A stretch of 64,000 bases of DNA from Nomia melanderi (GCF_051020985.1 NC_135001.1:21445896-21509895); one strand, 5' to 3'; numbered from the stretch's first letter, positions 45,433-57,423 are shown. The notes: generated by a model not told the origin, from the letters alone. Translations and numbers: made by a program.

Positions 45433-45608
45433 ATATTTTAATGAATCTTGAAGAAACTACCCCAAAATTATTCGATTTTCCACACATCCGAATTTTGTAC
45501 TAAAAGATCGAAGAAATGTTATACATTTCTAATTTTCGCTAGAAATACTATAAAAATTAGTTGCAGTTGCCGATAGATTACAAAACAATCTGGAGTGCTA
45601 AGGATTAA
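45429..45608 (+). mobile_element. Family A element, left 50 bp missing
   Basis: Resumes at the A-internal TTAAATATTTTAATG directly after the chimaera and runs to GAGTGCTAAGGATTAA. Confidence 0.85.
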
Positions 45609-45844
45609 CCCTTCGCACTCGAAAGTTTCTTGCTGGAAACATTCCACATTTTTCGACGAGATATGGACGACGTTGTCTGAAACTAATTTAACGATAATTC
45701 ACAGATAAATTAAGCAACAAAGGTGTTTTATTTCAATATTTCATGTAACAATGCGAAGTTTAATTTGAAATATGAAATATTCAACTGTAGTTTTACTGTA
45801 TCAAATCAAGTGGCGAGAGTCACCTCTCGAGTGCAAAGGGTTAA
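45605..45844 (-). mobile_element. Family B TTAA element
   Basis: TTAA at 45605 (shared with A) and 45841. Starts CCCTTCGCACTCGAAAG. Complete 240-bp copy. Confidence 0.9.
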
Positions 45845-45887
45845 GCGCTGATTGGCGCGAGACTGAAAGTTTCCGATTATTCGTTGA

Positions 45888-46206
45888 TTAACGCATCGCA
45901 TACCGGCTCACTGTCAGAAAGCTGAATTGTGATGGCGATTTTCACTGGGGTCAACTTATAACAGTATCCATAAAATACATCTCTGCATATTATTCAATGA
46001 AAACAGTAAAATATGTTTCATTCGCGTTGTTTCGAAATGCCTGAATATTTCCTAATTGCAACATTCGCCTGATAGACCGAAATACGTAAAATCCATTTTG
46101 GAATAATTAAGACTTTCGAATTCTGGCTTCTGAAAACTGTATAATAAAATACTTCGCTCTACATTATTCGATGGAAACAGTGAAATATGTTTCATTTTCA
46201 TCGTTT
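45888..46206 (+). repeat. G1 end and local duplications
   Basis: TTAACGCATCGCATACCGGC, then G1 sequence to about 45970. ATTATTCAATGAAAACAGTA and its flank (45979-46030) recur at 46152-46206. 46037-46142 is the short copy of the repeat at 36850. Confidence 0.65.
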
Positions 46207-46529
46207 CAAAATTCCCGAGAAACACGAAAGAACATATCGACTGACTTGTTACAATATCCTCGCCGTTTCTCGGATAAAAACGACCGTCGCGTTTTCTAAC
46301 GCTCGAGACGCAAAGAATCATGCTCCAAAGGAATCTGTGCCGGAATATTCACCTACTTCTAACCAAGCTGTCCTCCGGCTGTGAAACACCGTTTCCATTA
46401 GTATTTACTGCGTGGGGAAGAGTACGTGCATCTTCTAAAACGGATTGGAACGTGCGACATAAACGGTGTCTCAAATTTCCACATTCAATCTATGCCATCT
46501 ATCGTCTGTCCAATCGTTTTGTATAGAGT

Positions 46530-46656
46530 GATACATTTTGGAACAATCTAATATGTGTAATGCAATAAGATTGTCAATGTGTAAAAGACATCGTTGACCA
46601 TTTTGGAATAGAAACGTTTCGACGTGCGTGGCACGTCTTTCCAGCGCAAGGGGTTA
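46530..46656 (+). mobile_element. Family Q right half
   Basis: Matches 8168-8296. GACGTGCGTGGCACGTC (46621-46637) lies exactly 16 bp before TTAA 46653. Confidence 0.75.
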
Positions 46657-46727
46657 AGATACCAATAATTACGAAACAAACAAATCAAGACCACTCATTT
46701 TGACCGGAACGGTAGTTCTAGTGTTAA
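46657..46727 (+). mobile_element. Family D right-end fragment
   Basis: ATACCAATAATTACGAAAC to GGTAGTTCTAGTGTTAA; follows Q directly and shares TTAA 46724 with C. Confidence 0.8.
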
Positions 46728-46933
46728 TCCTTTGCGGACGAATGTCTACATTTCGAGATGAAAGTGTCGTATTTGAAAGACTAAGTCGCGGACGAATGAT
46801 TTGATTACTCGAACAGCAACAGATCAGTACGTAGTTTCCTCTTTCTATAATAATTAAGCAATTGATAGGCAATTCAGCTTCATCTGCTGTAGGTTTCGTA
46901 TACTTTACGGAATCTCCGTCCGCAAAGGGTTAA
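46724..46933 (+). mobile_element. Family C TTAA element
   Basis: TTAA at 46724 and 46930; complete 210-bp copy. Last member of a Q-D-C chain. Confidence 0.9.
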
Positions 46934-46974
46934 TAATAATCTCCCGACACCTTTAACCCTGTTGTTCCAACGAG

Positions 46975-47062
46975 AAAATACACAGATAAATTAAGCAACA
47001 AAGGTGTTTTATTTCCATATTTCACGTAACAACGCGGACTTTAATTTGAAATATGAATCGCC
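46975..47062 (-). mobile_element. Family B interior fragment
   Basis: ACAGATAAATTAAGCAACAA through to TTTGAAATATGAA matches 45701-45780; both ends absent. Confidence 0.75.
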
Positions 47063-47213
47063 ATATGATTCGACCGAACAAAATGATGAAATGTAGAATT
47101 CAATATCAAATTTTCTATAATGCGTCGATACATGGAACACCGAAATAAACAAGTTCTGTCACTTAATTTACACAAGGTGTTTCTTTATGTTAGTTGTAAA
47201 ACATCATTGATAT

Positions 47214-47436
47214 TTAACACTAGGTTCACGGGCATTTATTGTACACTTCATTCTATTATTCCTAAAACAACTGATGCTCTTTTATTTAAATCGTGTAAAC
47301 TGGAGATTCGATAGTAGATAATCAGGCTACATATCAGTGAGATCGCATCAATCAAAATCGGCGTAAACATTTCCAAAATAATATTCCTAAAATCCAACAT
47401 ACGTCAATTCGACGCGTTCCGTAAACCTAGTGTTAA
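47214..47436 (+). mobile_element. Family N TTAA element
   Basis: TTAA at 47214 and 47433. Ends CACTAGGTTCACGG and, reversed, CACTAGGTTTACGGAACG. CGTCAATTCGACG near the right end. Complete, 223 bp. Confidence 0.9.
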
Positions 47437-48070
47437 TCATAAAATAACGAATACTCGTCGAGAAGAATATTCTCGAGTGCAAAGGGTGAAGTTCAGGACA
47501 CCCTGTGCGACTCCTTTATCCGAGCGCAAGGAGCGCGAAGCGCGGAATATCAAAGCGGCCGGTCGTAACAGTTCCCCACGGCCGGGATGTGCATCAGCCG
47601 GACAGAAGAGATGCTAATACGTAACCTTAGGCCGTAATTAGTGAAATTAGAAGAGCACGAAGGTCGACGGTGTCTCGCGTGTGCAGGCGCGTGCGCCGCG
47701 TAATTTAGAGCTCCTCATTTCCCCTAAAATCCCCCGCCGGCCCCACGCCCCACGCCCCCCGGCCGCGTCCCTTCAAATAAAACTGTGCCTGTGGGGTTAA
47801 GTGCTGTGTCAGCGACTCGTGACATTCCTTAACCCCCGGGCTGGGACTCATTAATTCACGCCGAAGGAACGGCGAAAACTAGTTAAGCCCGACGCGCTTT
47901 ATTATAAACTGCTGGATCAGTGCGGCCGCGTATAATTAAACGAACGGAACCCTGTCCCCGGTTAAACGGAAAAAGGAAACTGTACACCGGCTGTTACGTT
48001 TTAATCGATACGCTTGAAACGTCGAAGGCGTCGTCGTTACAGGATATTCGTGAATTCCCTCCTCTTTCCT
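47437..48070. other. CpG-rich island
   Basis: 47500-48000 is GC- and CpG-rich. It starts after an isolated B-like end (CGAGTGCAAAGGGTGAA, 47473). No gene recognised. Confidence 0.4.
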
Positions 48071-48796
48071 ACGCTTTTTCCTCTTTTCCCGTTGCGACGG
48101 TGTATCGACTTCTCTCGTCGATGTAAGTAGGTTGTACAGAGTTGTGCGAATTGAATAGCTCGAATTCGAAATATGCGCAACAAATGTGCAGTAATTACCT
48201 TTGTAGTTTGTGTTGTTGTTTATTGAATAATAAAACAACGCACGTTTTCACTTGAGTTCCTCATATTTCGAAAAATGTAACATCTACCTTTACAGTTAAT
48301 TCCATACGAATCACAGTCAATGTTCACGTTTCCTGGAAAGAACCTTTTCATCGAATGTCAAGAAAACGAGAACGTATCTCCTATCGATTTCTCTCAAATA
48401 AAATTATTAATAATTGCACGCTTTTTCCTCTTTTCTCGTTGCAACGGTGTATCGACTTCTCTCGTCGATGTAAGTAGGTTGTACATGGTCGTGCGAATTG
48501 AATAGCTCGAAGTATTCAAAATATATGCAACAAATGTGCAGTGATTACCTTCGTAATTTGTGTTGTTATTTGTTGAATAATAAAAGAACGCACGTTTTCA
48601 CTTGAGTTTCTCATATTACTACTTTTACAGTTACACCAGTCGGTGAACCTTTGTTTTGAAAAATGTAACATCTACTTTTACAGTTAATTCCATACGAATC
48701 ACAGTCAATGTTCACGTTTCCCTGGACAGAATCTTTTCATCGATGAAACAAGTACGTCTCCTATCGATTTCTCCTAAATAAAATTATTAATAATTG
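48071..48796. repeat. Tandem duplication, about 347 and 379 bp
   Basis: Copies 48071-48417 and 48418-48796 share CGGTGTATCGACTTCTCTCG, GTAAGTAGGTTGTAC and CATACGAATCACAGTCAATG. The second copy carries about 40 extra bases near 48622-48660. Confidence 0.95.
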
Positions 48797-49599
48797 TTAA
48801 CGTTAGATCGGTTTCTAGCTAGAGAAACTGTAAATGATTTTTCCCGAGGCACCGTGGGTACACGATGCAGACACTTAGGATCCGATTCACGCGAAACGAG
48901 GGGCAAGTGCGTAATCATCGGTTATATATCGACGCGTCAACAGATTCTCCTAGACGATGCCATAAATCGGGAGTGGTCCGCTATAATTAGTGAGTTTGCA
49001 TTATGGTAGGTATGTAAATTTCCGTGATCATCTGGCGGGAAATGTTCGCTGGATCGCGCCGATGGGAGGAGACATTCGCTTACCGCCCGGTTGCGCGGAT
49101 GTTCGCGCGCGGATTAATTAAATTAACCTTTTCGCCCTCCGTGAGCGCGTTACTCGGATGCTTAACCCGAAGGAGCTCGACTTATAGCCGGCTATGAAGG
49201 AAACGCGGCCGAAGAAATTCGCGGCGGAATTACCCGCGGCGGCGTATCTGCTCGCTTTGACGACGGCACCCAATTTGTCAACGGGACCGTACATTCACGG
49301 GACCCCGAACAGTAAAAAAGTTTCAACGGAAATAGAATAGAGACGAGAATTGCACCCTCATTTTTCCCAAATGTTTGTCCCTTTATCTCATCGTTACGCG
49401 TTCACGATTTGCTGGCAGCGTTGTTGCTTATAATATGAAGTAAACATGAAAATATCGTGGCAATGACGTCTTTGTTGTGAGAGAATTTTTTATTAGCCCT
49501 TTGGCCTATGATTTCTCAACTTTGATCGATAGGGCTACTTAGTCGTTAATTTATTGGAAAAAGGAGAATTCTAATCATATTTTATGCCTGTATTTCCTT
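48797..49599. other. Anonymous sequence
   Basis: A 71-codon plus-strand frame (48794-49009) ends at ATG|GTAGGT, which could be a splice donor, but the peptide is not recognised. 49020-49320 is CpG-rich. Confidence 0.35.
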
Positions 49600-49808
49600 T
49601 TAACACTAGAACTACCGAACATTTAATACGATTAATATGCAATTCCTATAAAAATTGTAACAATAGATTATTTTCAGTTTCTTCAGACATTCGTTATAGT
49701 ACTCAAATGAAGCTATTTATTTTCACTATCATTTCAAGTATTCAATGCTTCGAAGATATCAATAATTGCTAAACAAACAAATCGAAACCACGGTAGTTCT
49801 AGTGTTAA
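49600..49808 (+). mobile_element. Family D TTAA element
   Basis: TTAA at 49600 and 49805. Has an uninterrupted ATACGATTAATATGC site. The right palindrome is partly deleted (GAAACCACGG). Confidence 0.92.
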
Positions 49809-50386
49809 TCAAGTGTACATTGAACTCAACAAAATATACACGAATTACGAAAAATTTCCAATGATAATGTAAATATAAGAATTCTTGTTTCTGTTCATTT
49901 TGTATGTTGCATTATGAAATTTGTAAACTATACGAGTTTCACGATATGAAATCGTTACGTCAGATTTTATAAGCGTACCAGTAAAACGCTGAACGCGTTT
50001 CTCCTTTCAGATCTCCCTGGAAATGGAGATCAGCGTTGCGCGATTACACTTTTCTATTGCCGAATGAAATTTTCTGAAACACGCTGTTATTTCTCTCTCG
50101 CGGGTACTTAACTCGAGAGTTCCCGATAACGATCTTATTTCATTTTTATTCACCTGCATTGCAGGAGGCAGCATTCCTCCGCCTTTTTGCACTTGTACTT
50201 CCATCCCGCGGGAGTTATGCAACCAAGTAACTGCTAAGTAGAATGCAATTTACCACGCGAAGAACTTTCTCTTAAAGTTCTTCGGGATTTTCATCCCTAC
50301 CGAACGGCTATTGTAATGCGCGGTTACAACTTTCCCGTTGCTCTGTTACTTCATAAAATCACGCGTTCTTGGACGATAGCTGTTAC
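49809..50386. other. Anonymous sequence
   Basis: Nothing recognised. Confidence 0.4.
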
Positions 50387-50532
50387 TTAACCGGTTGAGT
50401 GCCGAGCAGCGCTATAGCGCTGTTCCTGTGTTGCGCCAAAATGGCGTTCGACGAGCACGCGCTCCATTTTTCGATTTTATCGCGCGCAGAACCAGAGGTT
50501 TTTCCAACTAAATTCCACAGTTAACTGGTTAA
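50387..50532 (+). mobile_element. Family I TTAA element
   Basis: TTAA at 50387 and 50529. Ends CCGGTTGAGTGCCGAG and, reversed, CCAGTTAACTGTGG. CAGCGCTATAGCGCTG (50407-50422) is perfect and 16 bp after TTAA. At 146 bp it is the shortest element here; its right end is J-like. Confidence 0.85.
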
Positions 50533-50852
50533 AAGGAATATATTACAATTCGTGATCAAAGCTTTGTTAACCCTTTGACTAGTTAATCGTGCAGAGTTCA
50601 GCAAAGAGTATTATGTGAGAAAATACGAGCACGATAAAGTTTCTTTTTCAATTCGATTCTAATTGACTCTGGTTTTAAGTGACATTAACAATTACGTTAG
50701 TAGGTGTTCGGTTAGGTAATACCCATGCCACTTACAATTAAAATTTTATTATTAACTTTATTATTAATTAGGCCATTAAAATATTATTATAATGTTACTC
50801 AGTTCATTCGAATTCAAAGTAAATATTATTCCTCTGTAATCACCTATTATAA
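50533..50852. other. Anonymous sequence ending in the X flank
   Basis: 50785-50852 matches 24760-24822, the sequence before unit X. Confidence 0.55.
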
Positions 50853-50965
50853 TTAACACTAGATCTACCGTACCAGTCAAAATGGCTGGTTTCGATTTGT
50901 TTGTTCAGCAATTCTTGATATCTTCGAAGCATTGAATATTCGAAATGATTTTGAAAATCAATAGC
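50853..50965 (-). mobile_element. Family D element, far half lost
   Basis: TTAACACTAGATCTACCGTACC and CCAGTCAAAATGGCTGG; D sequence stops at about 50965. It occupies the TTAA that borders X at 24821. Confidence 0.85.
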
Positions 50966-51003
50966 CAACCAATAGAACCTTCGAACCTTCAAACAATTTA
51001 TAA

Positions 51004-51228
51004 TTAACACTAGAACTACCGTACCAGCCAAAATGACTGGTTTCGATTTGTTTGTTCAGCAATTATTGATATCTACGAAGCATTGAATATTCGAAATGAC
51101 TTTGAAAATAAATAGTTTCATTTCAGTACTATAACGAATGTCTGAAGAAACTGAAAATAATCTATTGTTACAATTTTTATAGAAATTGCATATTAATCGT
51201 ATTAAATGCTCGGTAGTTCTAGTGTTTA
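51004..51228 (-). mobile_element. Family D element
   Basis: Left TTAA at 51004, right end CTCGGTAGTTCTAGTGTTTA with a decayed site. Otherwise complete. Confidence 0.9.
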
Positions 51229-52024
51229 TACCTATCGTGTAATAAAGTTTCTTAGTATCACAGAAAACGAAATCATTTTCATACAGACCCTGACAATACC
51301 ATATGATCCCTAAAAATATTCATAACTCCCGAGAGGAAAACCAAGAGGAATTCTAATTTATTTTTTACGACTGTTTACACCGTTACAGTTTCCCGTTTTA
51401 CCGCGTGAAACCTCTAGGAACACGGCACGCGCAGATGCAGCAAAAGTTTCTTCTCCGGCGGCGGAAATGACAATTATCAAACGACCAAGGAACAACGTTT
51501 TAATGTCTAAATGTTTGTCTCGGCGCGCTCACAGAGGCCCGTGGAATATATTAAAATTACATTCAAGAATTAATTACGTCGGTCCCTGTACCTCGTCGCG
51601 CAGCTTCCGTTTAATTCCTGATGCTGGCCAGGAAAGTGGCTTTCAACTTTCAAACCGCATCATCCAGTTTACAAGACAACCGTAAGGCTGGTGATTGCAA
51701 TTTCTTGTAACTTTCTGTGGCCCAGTTTCGCGCGACAAAGGCGGCCGCGAAACGAATATACAAGTTAACGTCGGATCCTGCGTAATTCTACTTAACGTCT
51801 ATTCCTATCACGCCATGACCTATCAGTCAAAGTTTCATGGCTTTGTCGAATGAGCTTTGCGCGCTCCTGTCGCGGAACAAAATTGTACAACGTGTCTAAC
51901 AGATAACACATAGTTCAATGATCTCAATGCAAAATATATGTCTAAATATATGTCTGATTAAATATTTATGAAAATGGTAAACTCTGGTTTCATTCCTGTT
52001 CGAACCAATTCAGCTTCAGCAATA
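51229..52024. other. Anonymous sequence
   Basis: CpG-richer at 51400-51800; nothing recognised. Confidence 0.4.
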
Positions 52025-52369
52025 TTAACCCTTTGCACTCGGAAGTTTTTTACTAGAAATATTTCAAGATTTCCTAATGAGACAAAGACAACATTTTATG
52101 AAACTCGAAGAGAAATCACGAATATCGAAGTAGTTTCTTTGAACTCTGTAGGCTCCAATATTGCACCAGTTCTAATATTAAATATTTTTATGAATTTTAA
52201 GAAAACTACCTTAAGATTATTAGATCTTCCAAATATACAAAGTTTGCACTGAGAAGGGAATTAAAGGTCTATGAAATGTTATAACATTGTTAATTTTCAG
52301 TGGGACTACTATCAAAATTGGTAGGAGTTGCTGACATATCACAAAACTATGTGGAGTGCTAAAGATTAA
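52025..52369 (+). mobile_element. B/A chimaeric element
   Basis: B end TTAACCCTTTGCACTCGG and B body to about 52135, then the A sequence TTTGAACTCTGTAGGCTCC without its TTAACC, ending GAGTGCTAAAGATTAA. The A part is the second variant seen at 7625. Confidence 0.8.
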
Positions 52370-52512
52370 TATCTTAAAAGCATTGAATATTCGAAATGAT
52401 TTTGAGAATAAATAGTTTCCCTTGAATACTATAATGAATATCTGAAACCGAAAATAATTCCAATATTCATAACATTTCAATCGTATCAAATGCTCGGTAG
52501 TTCTATTATTAA
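52370..52512 (-). mobile_element. Family D element, left end lost
   Basis: ATATCTTAAAAGCATTGAAT to CTCGGTAGTTCTATTATTAA. Confidence 0.75.
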
Positions 52513-54415
52513 AATCTATGGTGGAAATATAAATGGAAGAATTAGAGTACTCCAACAGAACTTTCAAACGCCGGTATTCAATGCGTTAGTACGTAATTAC
52601 TTCATCCCCAGTTTCATTCCAGAGACATTAAATTCCACATCTCGAACCGCTTAATCAGAAACGCGTCTCGCGCCGATTCATCATCCGTAAATTAATTCCC
52701 CAACCAAAGACGATTAGATCAATCATTTCTTCCCAATATCCCCGCCTTCCCCGACTTCCTCTTTCGAGCGCAATTCCTCGATCCAATTATATTCAATCTT
52801 GACCCGCGGCCGCCAGAGTAAGGTTAACGTAACGTAAGAAAACGTCGCCATTTGTTAGCGGCGCGCGGTAATTAAGGCTGCGGTTTGACCCTCGAACTTC
52901 CCGCGAGTCCCGCTGGGAACTTCCAACCGGGCCGTCCACCGCGTTTCCCGCGGCGAGTGTAGGTCACAGGGCGATCCATCGCGACGTCCCGTTTTCGCTC
53001 GAAGAAAAAGGGGACGTAGTTTAAGAAACGCGGCTGTCCACCGGGTGAACACCGCCGGGGACCGCGTCGACGCGAGAATCGACATGATATATTTAATTGG
53101 CCCTTTTGAAACCGCGGGACCGAGACCGGCCGACGATTCGGCTCGCGGACTCTTTGATATTGTATTGCGATGAAATAGGTCGACCGGTGGTAATCTTTTC
53201 CCTCGACTAACAAAGGGAGGACTTCTATAGCTGGGACAACGTAATTTCTGTCGTTCCACCCGGCCCGGCCTCTGTGCAAACGCTCCACGCACCCTTGCCG
53301 ACCTCTCCCCCATCCCTCTGACCTCGCTCACTCTTTCTCTCTCTCTCACTCTCTCTCGCTCTCTGTCCCTCTCTCACCTTTCGTTTTTAACCGTACCTCG
53401 ACCTTGCGCGTCTTTTTCGAACGATGAAAAAATCGAGCAATCACGGTGAACGCTAACGAATCGGGCCACGCGGGCCTGGACAATTGCTGTGGAAAAAAAG
53501 CCACGCTGGAATCACCGTGCGCGCACACGCGATTCGCGCCTCGGGATTTCTGGATGCTTCGCCCTTAAACAATTGGGAATTTTATGGATTCACGGAAGGC
53601 GCCGCGCAAAACCGATACGCGCGATCTGGAATAATCGAGTTTCGTTGGTTCTGGTGTTTCTTTTCGTTTTGGCCCTTTAATTATGTAGAATTGATTCGGT
53701 GCGAATTGAAGAAGTGGTTAGTGATTGATGGTTATATGGGGACGCTTGTGAATTAGTTAACAGAGTTCACCGAAAAGTATTATGTGGGAAAATACGAGCG
53801 TGATGAAGTTTCTTTTTCAATTCCATTCTAATTGACTTTTGCTGCACAGAAGGGGTTTGCATTCTTTTTTTTGTTCGAGGTTTCAGAATTTTATGGGCGA
53901 TACGGAAATCGTTTCAATGTTTATACGCGTCTGTTATGATGGTTGGGTGCGCTGTATGTTAATCAATGTGTTGAATTCATAGTTTAATTATGTAACGTTG
54001 CGTTTAATTTACATTATAACACACCGGGCACAGTTGTGCCGAACAAGTCGCGATCCATTGAAGTTAATCAAGCTGCATTAATATGCTGCGTCATTGTTTG
54101 AACTTAACGTTCGAAACTGGTTCAATAGGAATTCGAATTTAAATTAATAAATAAGTGTAATTCTGTGCGTGATTATATAAATATTCTATTATTCGGCCGA
54201 TCTCCGACTGAAACATCGATTTTCTGCATACAGATACTGCCCCAATTATGATGGCCTAATATACATTTTGTGGAATTGATATTGGTGGTGACGCTTTCGG
54301 AAAATACGCTTTCCACTTTATATTCGCCTGCATTCGATCCGATTATTCGCGGTCTTAAAGAAATCGCCCGAGAAAAACGCTTCATCCATCGTGTAACACT
54401 GTGTTGACCGCAGGA
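52513..54415. other. CpG-rich island and anonymous sequence
   Basis: 52600-53700 is CpG-rich, with long but unconvincing frames on both strands. 53326-53385 is (CT)n-like. 53700-54415 is AT-rich and unique. Confidence 0.4.
53326..53385. repeat. (CT)n microsatellite
   Basis: Interrupted CT dinucleotide tract of about 60 bp. Explains the Arg/Glu-rich start of the minus-strand frame over it. Confidence 0.9.
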
Positions 54416-54644
54416 TTAACCTTTTGAACTCTGTAGGCTCCGATATTGCACCAGTTATAATATTAAATATTTCAATGAATCTTAAAGAAACTACCCTAAA
54501 ATTATTCGATTTTCCACACATCCAAATTTTGTACTAAGGAAAATAAAAGATCGAGGAAATGTTGCATTTCTAATTTTCACTAGGAATACTATAAAAATTA
54601 CAGTTCCTGGTAGATTACGAAACAACCTGGAGTGCTAAGGGTGA
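54416..54644 (+). mobile_element. Family A element
   Basis: TTAACCTTTTGAACTCTG start, TTAA at 54416. Right end GTGCTAAGGGTGAA decayed. Confidence 0.9.
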
Positions 54645-55705
54645 ATAGTGTAATACGAGTACTGTAATACCAAAACGGTAATAATCATTTCAAATACTGT
54701 TAGCCTTTATTGCAAAGGAATAAATCTTACTACAACAAAACGCTGGCAATCCTCGCGGCCCTAGAACGCGATTCTCGGCTCTACGAATCACATTTCGGAT
54801 GTCGAAAATCCCCGTTAACTATCGCTGTCGCTGGTCGCTTTCGCGCGCACCGAAATATTCGCGCTAGGGCGAAGCGGTGTCATTATTCTTGCAAGCCAAA
54901 TACTTCCTGACGAACCCAGGTATTTGCATTTTGCCTAGGAATAATGGGGTAGTTAATTTGCGGACGGCAGACCGCGGATTTTAGTATTAAAGCGGCAGGC
55001 GTGACGGGACTTTTGGAACAGCGCCGGCGAGAATTTTTAAAAACCTTGTAATTGGATGTTTCGCGGGAATTGGGATTTGATAATACAAACGGCTGAAATT
55101 ATTAGCCGAAATTACGGAGGCCTTTGTAGGTGAAAATTTGCCGGCTATTCTTCTTCGCGCAACTTCGCTCTCGCGAAGAATCAATCGTTCGTCCACGAGA
55201 ATTCATTGGTACGACAATGCAAATTCGTGTAATCGCATTAAGATTTATTCCGGGATTACGACGCACGGCAATATTGGAAGCACCGTGTGATACATTGTTC
55301 TATTATATTAAACGAATTACGGATGTTACGATATTCGACCGCATTGTCGGTTTTCGAAAACTCACCGATAGCTCACAATGGCTGCTCCGGCGGTGACGGT
55401 ATTATATAAAGAATGTATTGTACATAGAATTTGATAAGTCCAATGGGAAAAGAATTTTCTATGGTGCATTTTGAAATTCCGAGCCTTCGTACAATGTTAA
55501 ACCTTTATGTGGTGGCCTATGTATCTCTGAAAATAGTATTACATTTTTAGAAATAGTGGCTACTCGCCAGTATTATGTTTTTTTTAGTGGGAGGGAAGTT
55601 GAGGTTATCTCGTGAAATTTAGGTTATGAGTTTAATATACTTTTCAATGTATTTTACAATAATTACATTTTGAATGAGTATTGTGGAATGCCATTGTTTA
55701 GTTAT
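54645..55705. other. Anonymous sequence
   Basis: Frames at 54710-54910 and 55130-55396 on the plus strand show no recognisable family. Confidence 0.4.
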
Positions 55706-55937
55706 GGTAACCCTTAGCACTCCAGATGGTTTTGTAATCTACCAGCAACTGCAACTCATTTTTATGGTATCTCTAGTGAAAATGAAAAATGCTATAACAT
55801 ACCTTGGATCTTTTAATAGAAATCTAATAATTAATAATAGAAAATCCAATAATTTTAGGGTAGTTCCTTTAACATTCATTAAAATATGTAATATATAACT
55901 GGTGCAATATTGGAGCCTACAGAGTTCAAAGGGTTAA
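55706..55937 (-). mobile_element. Family A element
   Basis: GTAACCCTTAGCACTCCAG start (decayed TTAA), right TTAA 55934. Complete apart from the terminus. Confidence 0.9.
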
Positions 55938-56102
55938 TATTAAACTTCGTAGAATGCATCGACATGTGAAATATTAAAATAAAACAGCCTCTTTAATTTA
56001 CGTGCGATTTCTCGTTAAATCAGTTTGAAAGAATGTCGTTGACGTTTCATTAAAAAATGTTGAGTATTTCTAATGGAAAACTTCTGGAGTGCAAAGGGTT
56101 AA
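55934..56102 (+). mobile_element. Family B element, left part replaced by A
   Basis: B body from ATTAAACTTCGTAGAATGCA to CTTCTGGAGTGCAAAGGGTTAA. The A element ends exactly where B begins. Confidence 0.85.
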
Positions 56103-56361
56103 ATTTAGGAATAAGTCCGTTGAATTATGTATGTAACATTTCGATCGATAACCTTCTGCTTCTGATGGCCGAACAAGTTCTCGTTTGTAAAATATCTGAG
56201 GTCTGTTTCAGCGAGAAACCGATAACCGCCAACCGAAGATAAATTAAAATGATATATAATATCAATAAATGTATAGTAATTAGTGTGCTTCGAGTTGGTT
56301 GCTAATCGGGGAACGAAACAAATGGTTTGAGCATACATTGCGGACCGATATAAACGCGAAA

Positions 56362-56560
56362 TTAACACGTTGAACGCTGCGCGATTTCACAGAGCAAAAA
56401 AATTGCATTATTACCGCACGTTCGTCTAGTTGAATGTTACGTGATTAGGTAGCGTTACGTAATACAGAAATGTTTTCAATTAATCATCGTCGAATTCAGT
56501 GAACAGTAATTGAATTTGGTTGGGAGTCACCGGTGATCCCCATGGCATTCAACGTGTTAA
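56362..56560 (+). mobile_element. Family K TTAA element
   Basis: TTAA at 56362 and 56557. TIRs CACGTTGAACGC and, reversed, CACGTTGAATGCC. TCACCGGTGA (56527-56536) near the right end. Complete 199-bp copy. Confidence 0.9.
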
Positions 56561-56755
56561 TGAGGAAATAATGTTACCGTAGCAGCCGATGTAATAGCCT
56601 GTGTAATTGGCGATATTTTTGGAACAACCTAGACGAATGCTGTTGATTTTGAATGGGAGTGCGGTTTCAACACGTTCGGGTGATTCCAAATTGCTTGAAA
56701 ACGATTACGATAAGAAAATTGATATTGAATCAGGATATTCAGTGACGCGAGAACC

Positions 56756-56985
56756 TTAACCTTTTGAACTTTGTAGGCTCCAATATCGCACCAGTTATAA
56801 TATTTTAATGAATCTTAAAGAAACTGCCCTAAAGTCATTAGATTTTCCACACATCCAAATTTTGTACCAAGTTTGGAATACCCAATTGCGAACAAATGAT
56901 TGAACTGTTCGAAAAGCAAGAAATCAGTACAGTTTCCTTATTCTCTATGATTTCAGCATTTAGTGTTTAATTTAGCAGAATTATT
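56756..56985 (+). mobile_element. A/C chimaeric element, C end lost
   Basis: TTAACCTTTTGAACTTTG at left, junction GTACCAAGTTTGGAATA near 56867, C body to GTTTAATTTAGCAGAATT. A G1 fragment follows (56985-57045, reversed). Confidence 0.82.
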
Positions 56986-57128
56986 ATATTACATAAGATA
57001 TCTGAGTTTTTCTATGTATAGTGACATAAGTTGTCGTCAGATTTAGGAAGTAGCAATTCATTTGATTTCAGCAGCTATGTAAAAGTACGATTACACAGTT
57101 TTTATTGAGTTTTGTAACGAAGACTAAG

Positions 57129-57423
57129 TCAACCTGTTAGGCACGACGCGCCGCTATAGTGACTTCCGCGAATGTCATCTTTCTGAACGACGCGCTACTA
57201 TAGTGGCTCCGTTGCTACCAATACATCATAGATCATACCCAAGTGTACTACTAATTATTAAAGTAAATTGTTAAAGTTAAATTATGTGTATCATATCTTT
57301 CAGAAAAATTATAATTCAATCATCAAAAACTGCATTCCAATGTACTCGCGTAGAAAACAGCATTATTCGTACAGAACTCTACGGAGAAACAGCCCCTAAA
57401 TTCAGCCGTGCCAAAAAGGTTAA
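57129..57423 (+). mobile_element. Family H TTAA element
   Basis: Left CCTGTTAGGCACGACGC after a decayed TCAA; the reversed right end is CCTTTTTGGCACGG at TTAA 57420. CGCTATAGTG and CTACTATAGTGGC palindromic cores sit near the left end. About 295 bp. Confidence 0.8.

Noticed and set aside
52855..53349. 164-codon minus-strand frame
   Set aside because: Its start is encoded by the (CT)n microsatellite and the rest by a GC-rich island; an overlapping second minus frame is equally open.
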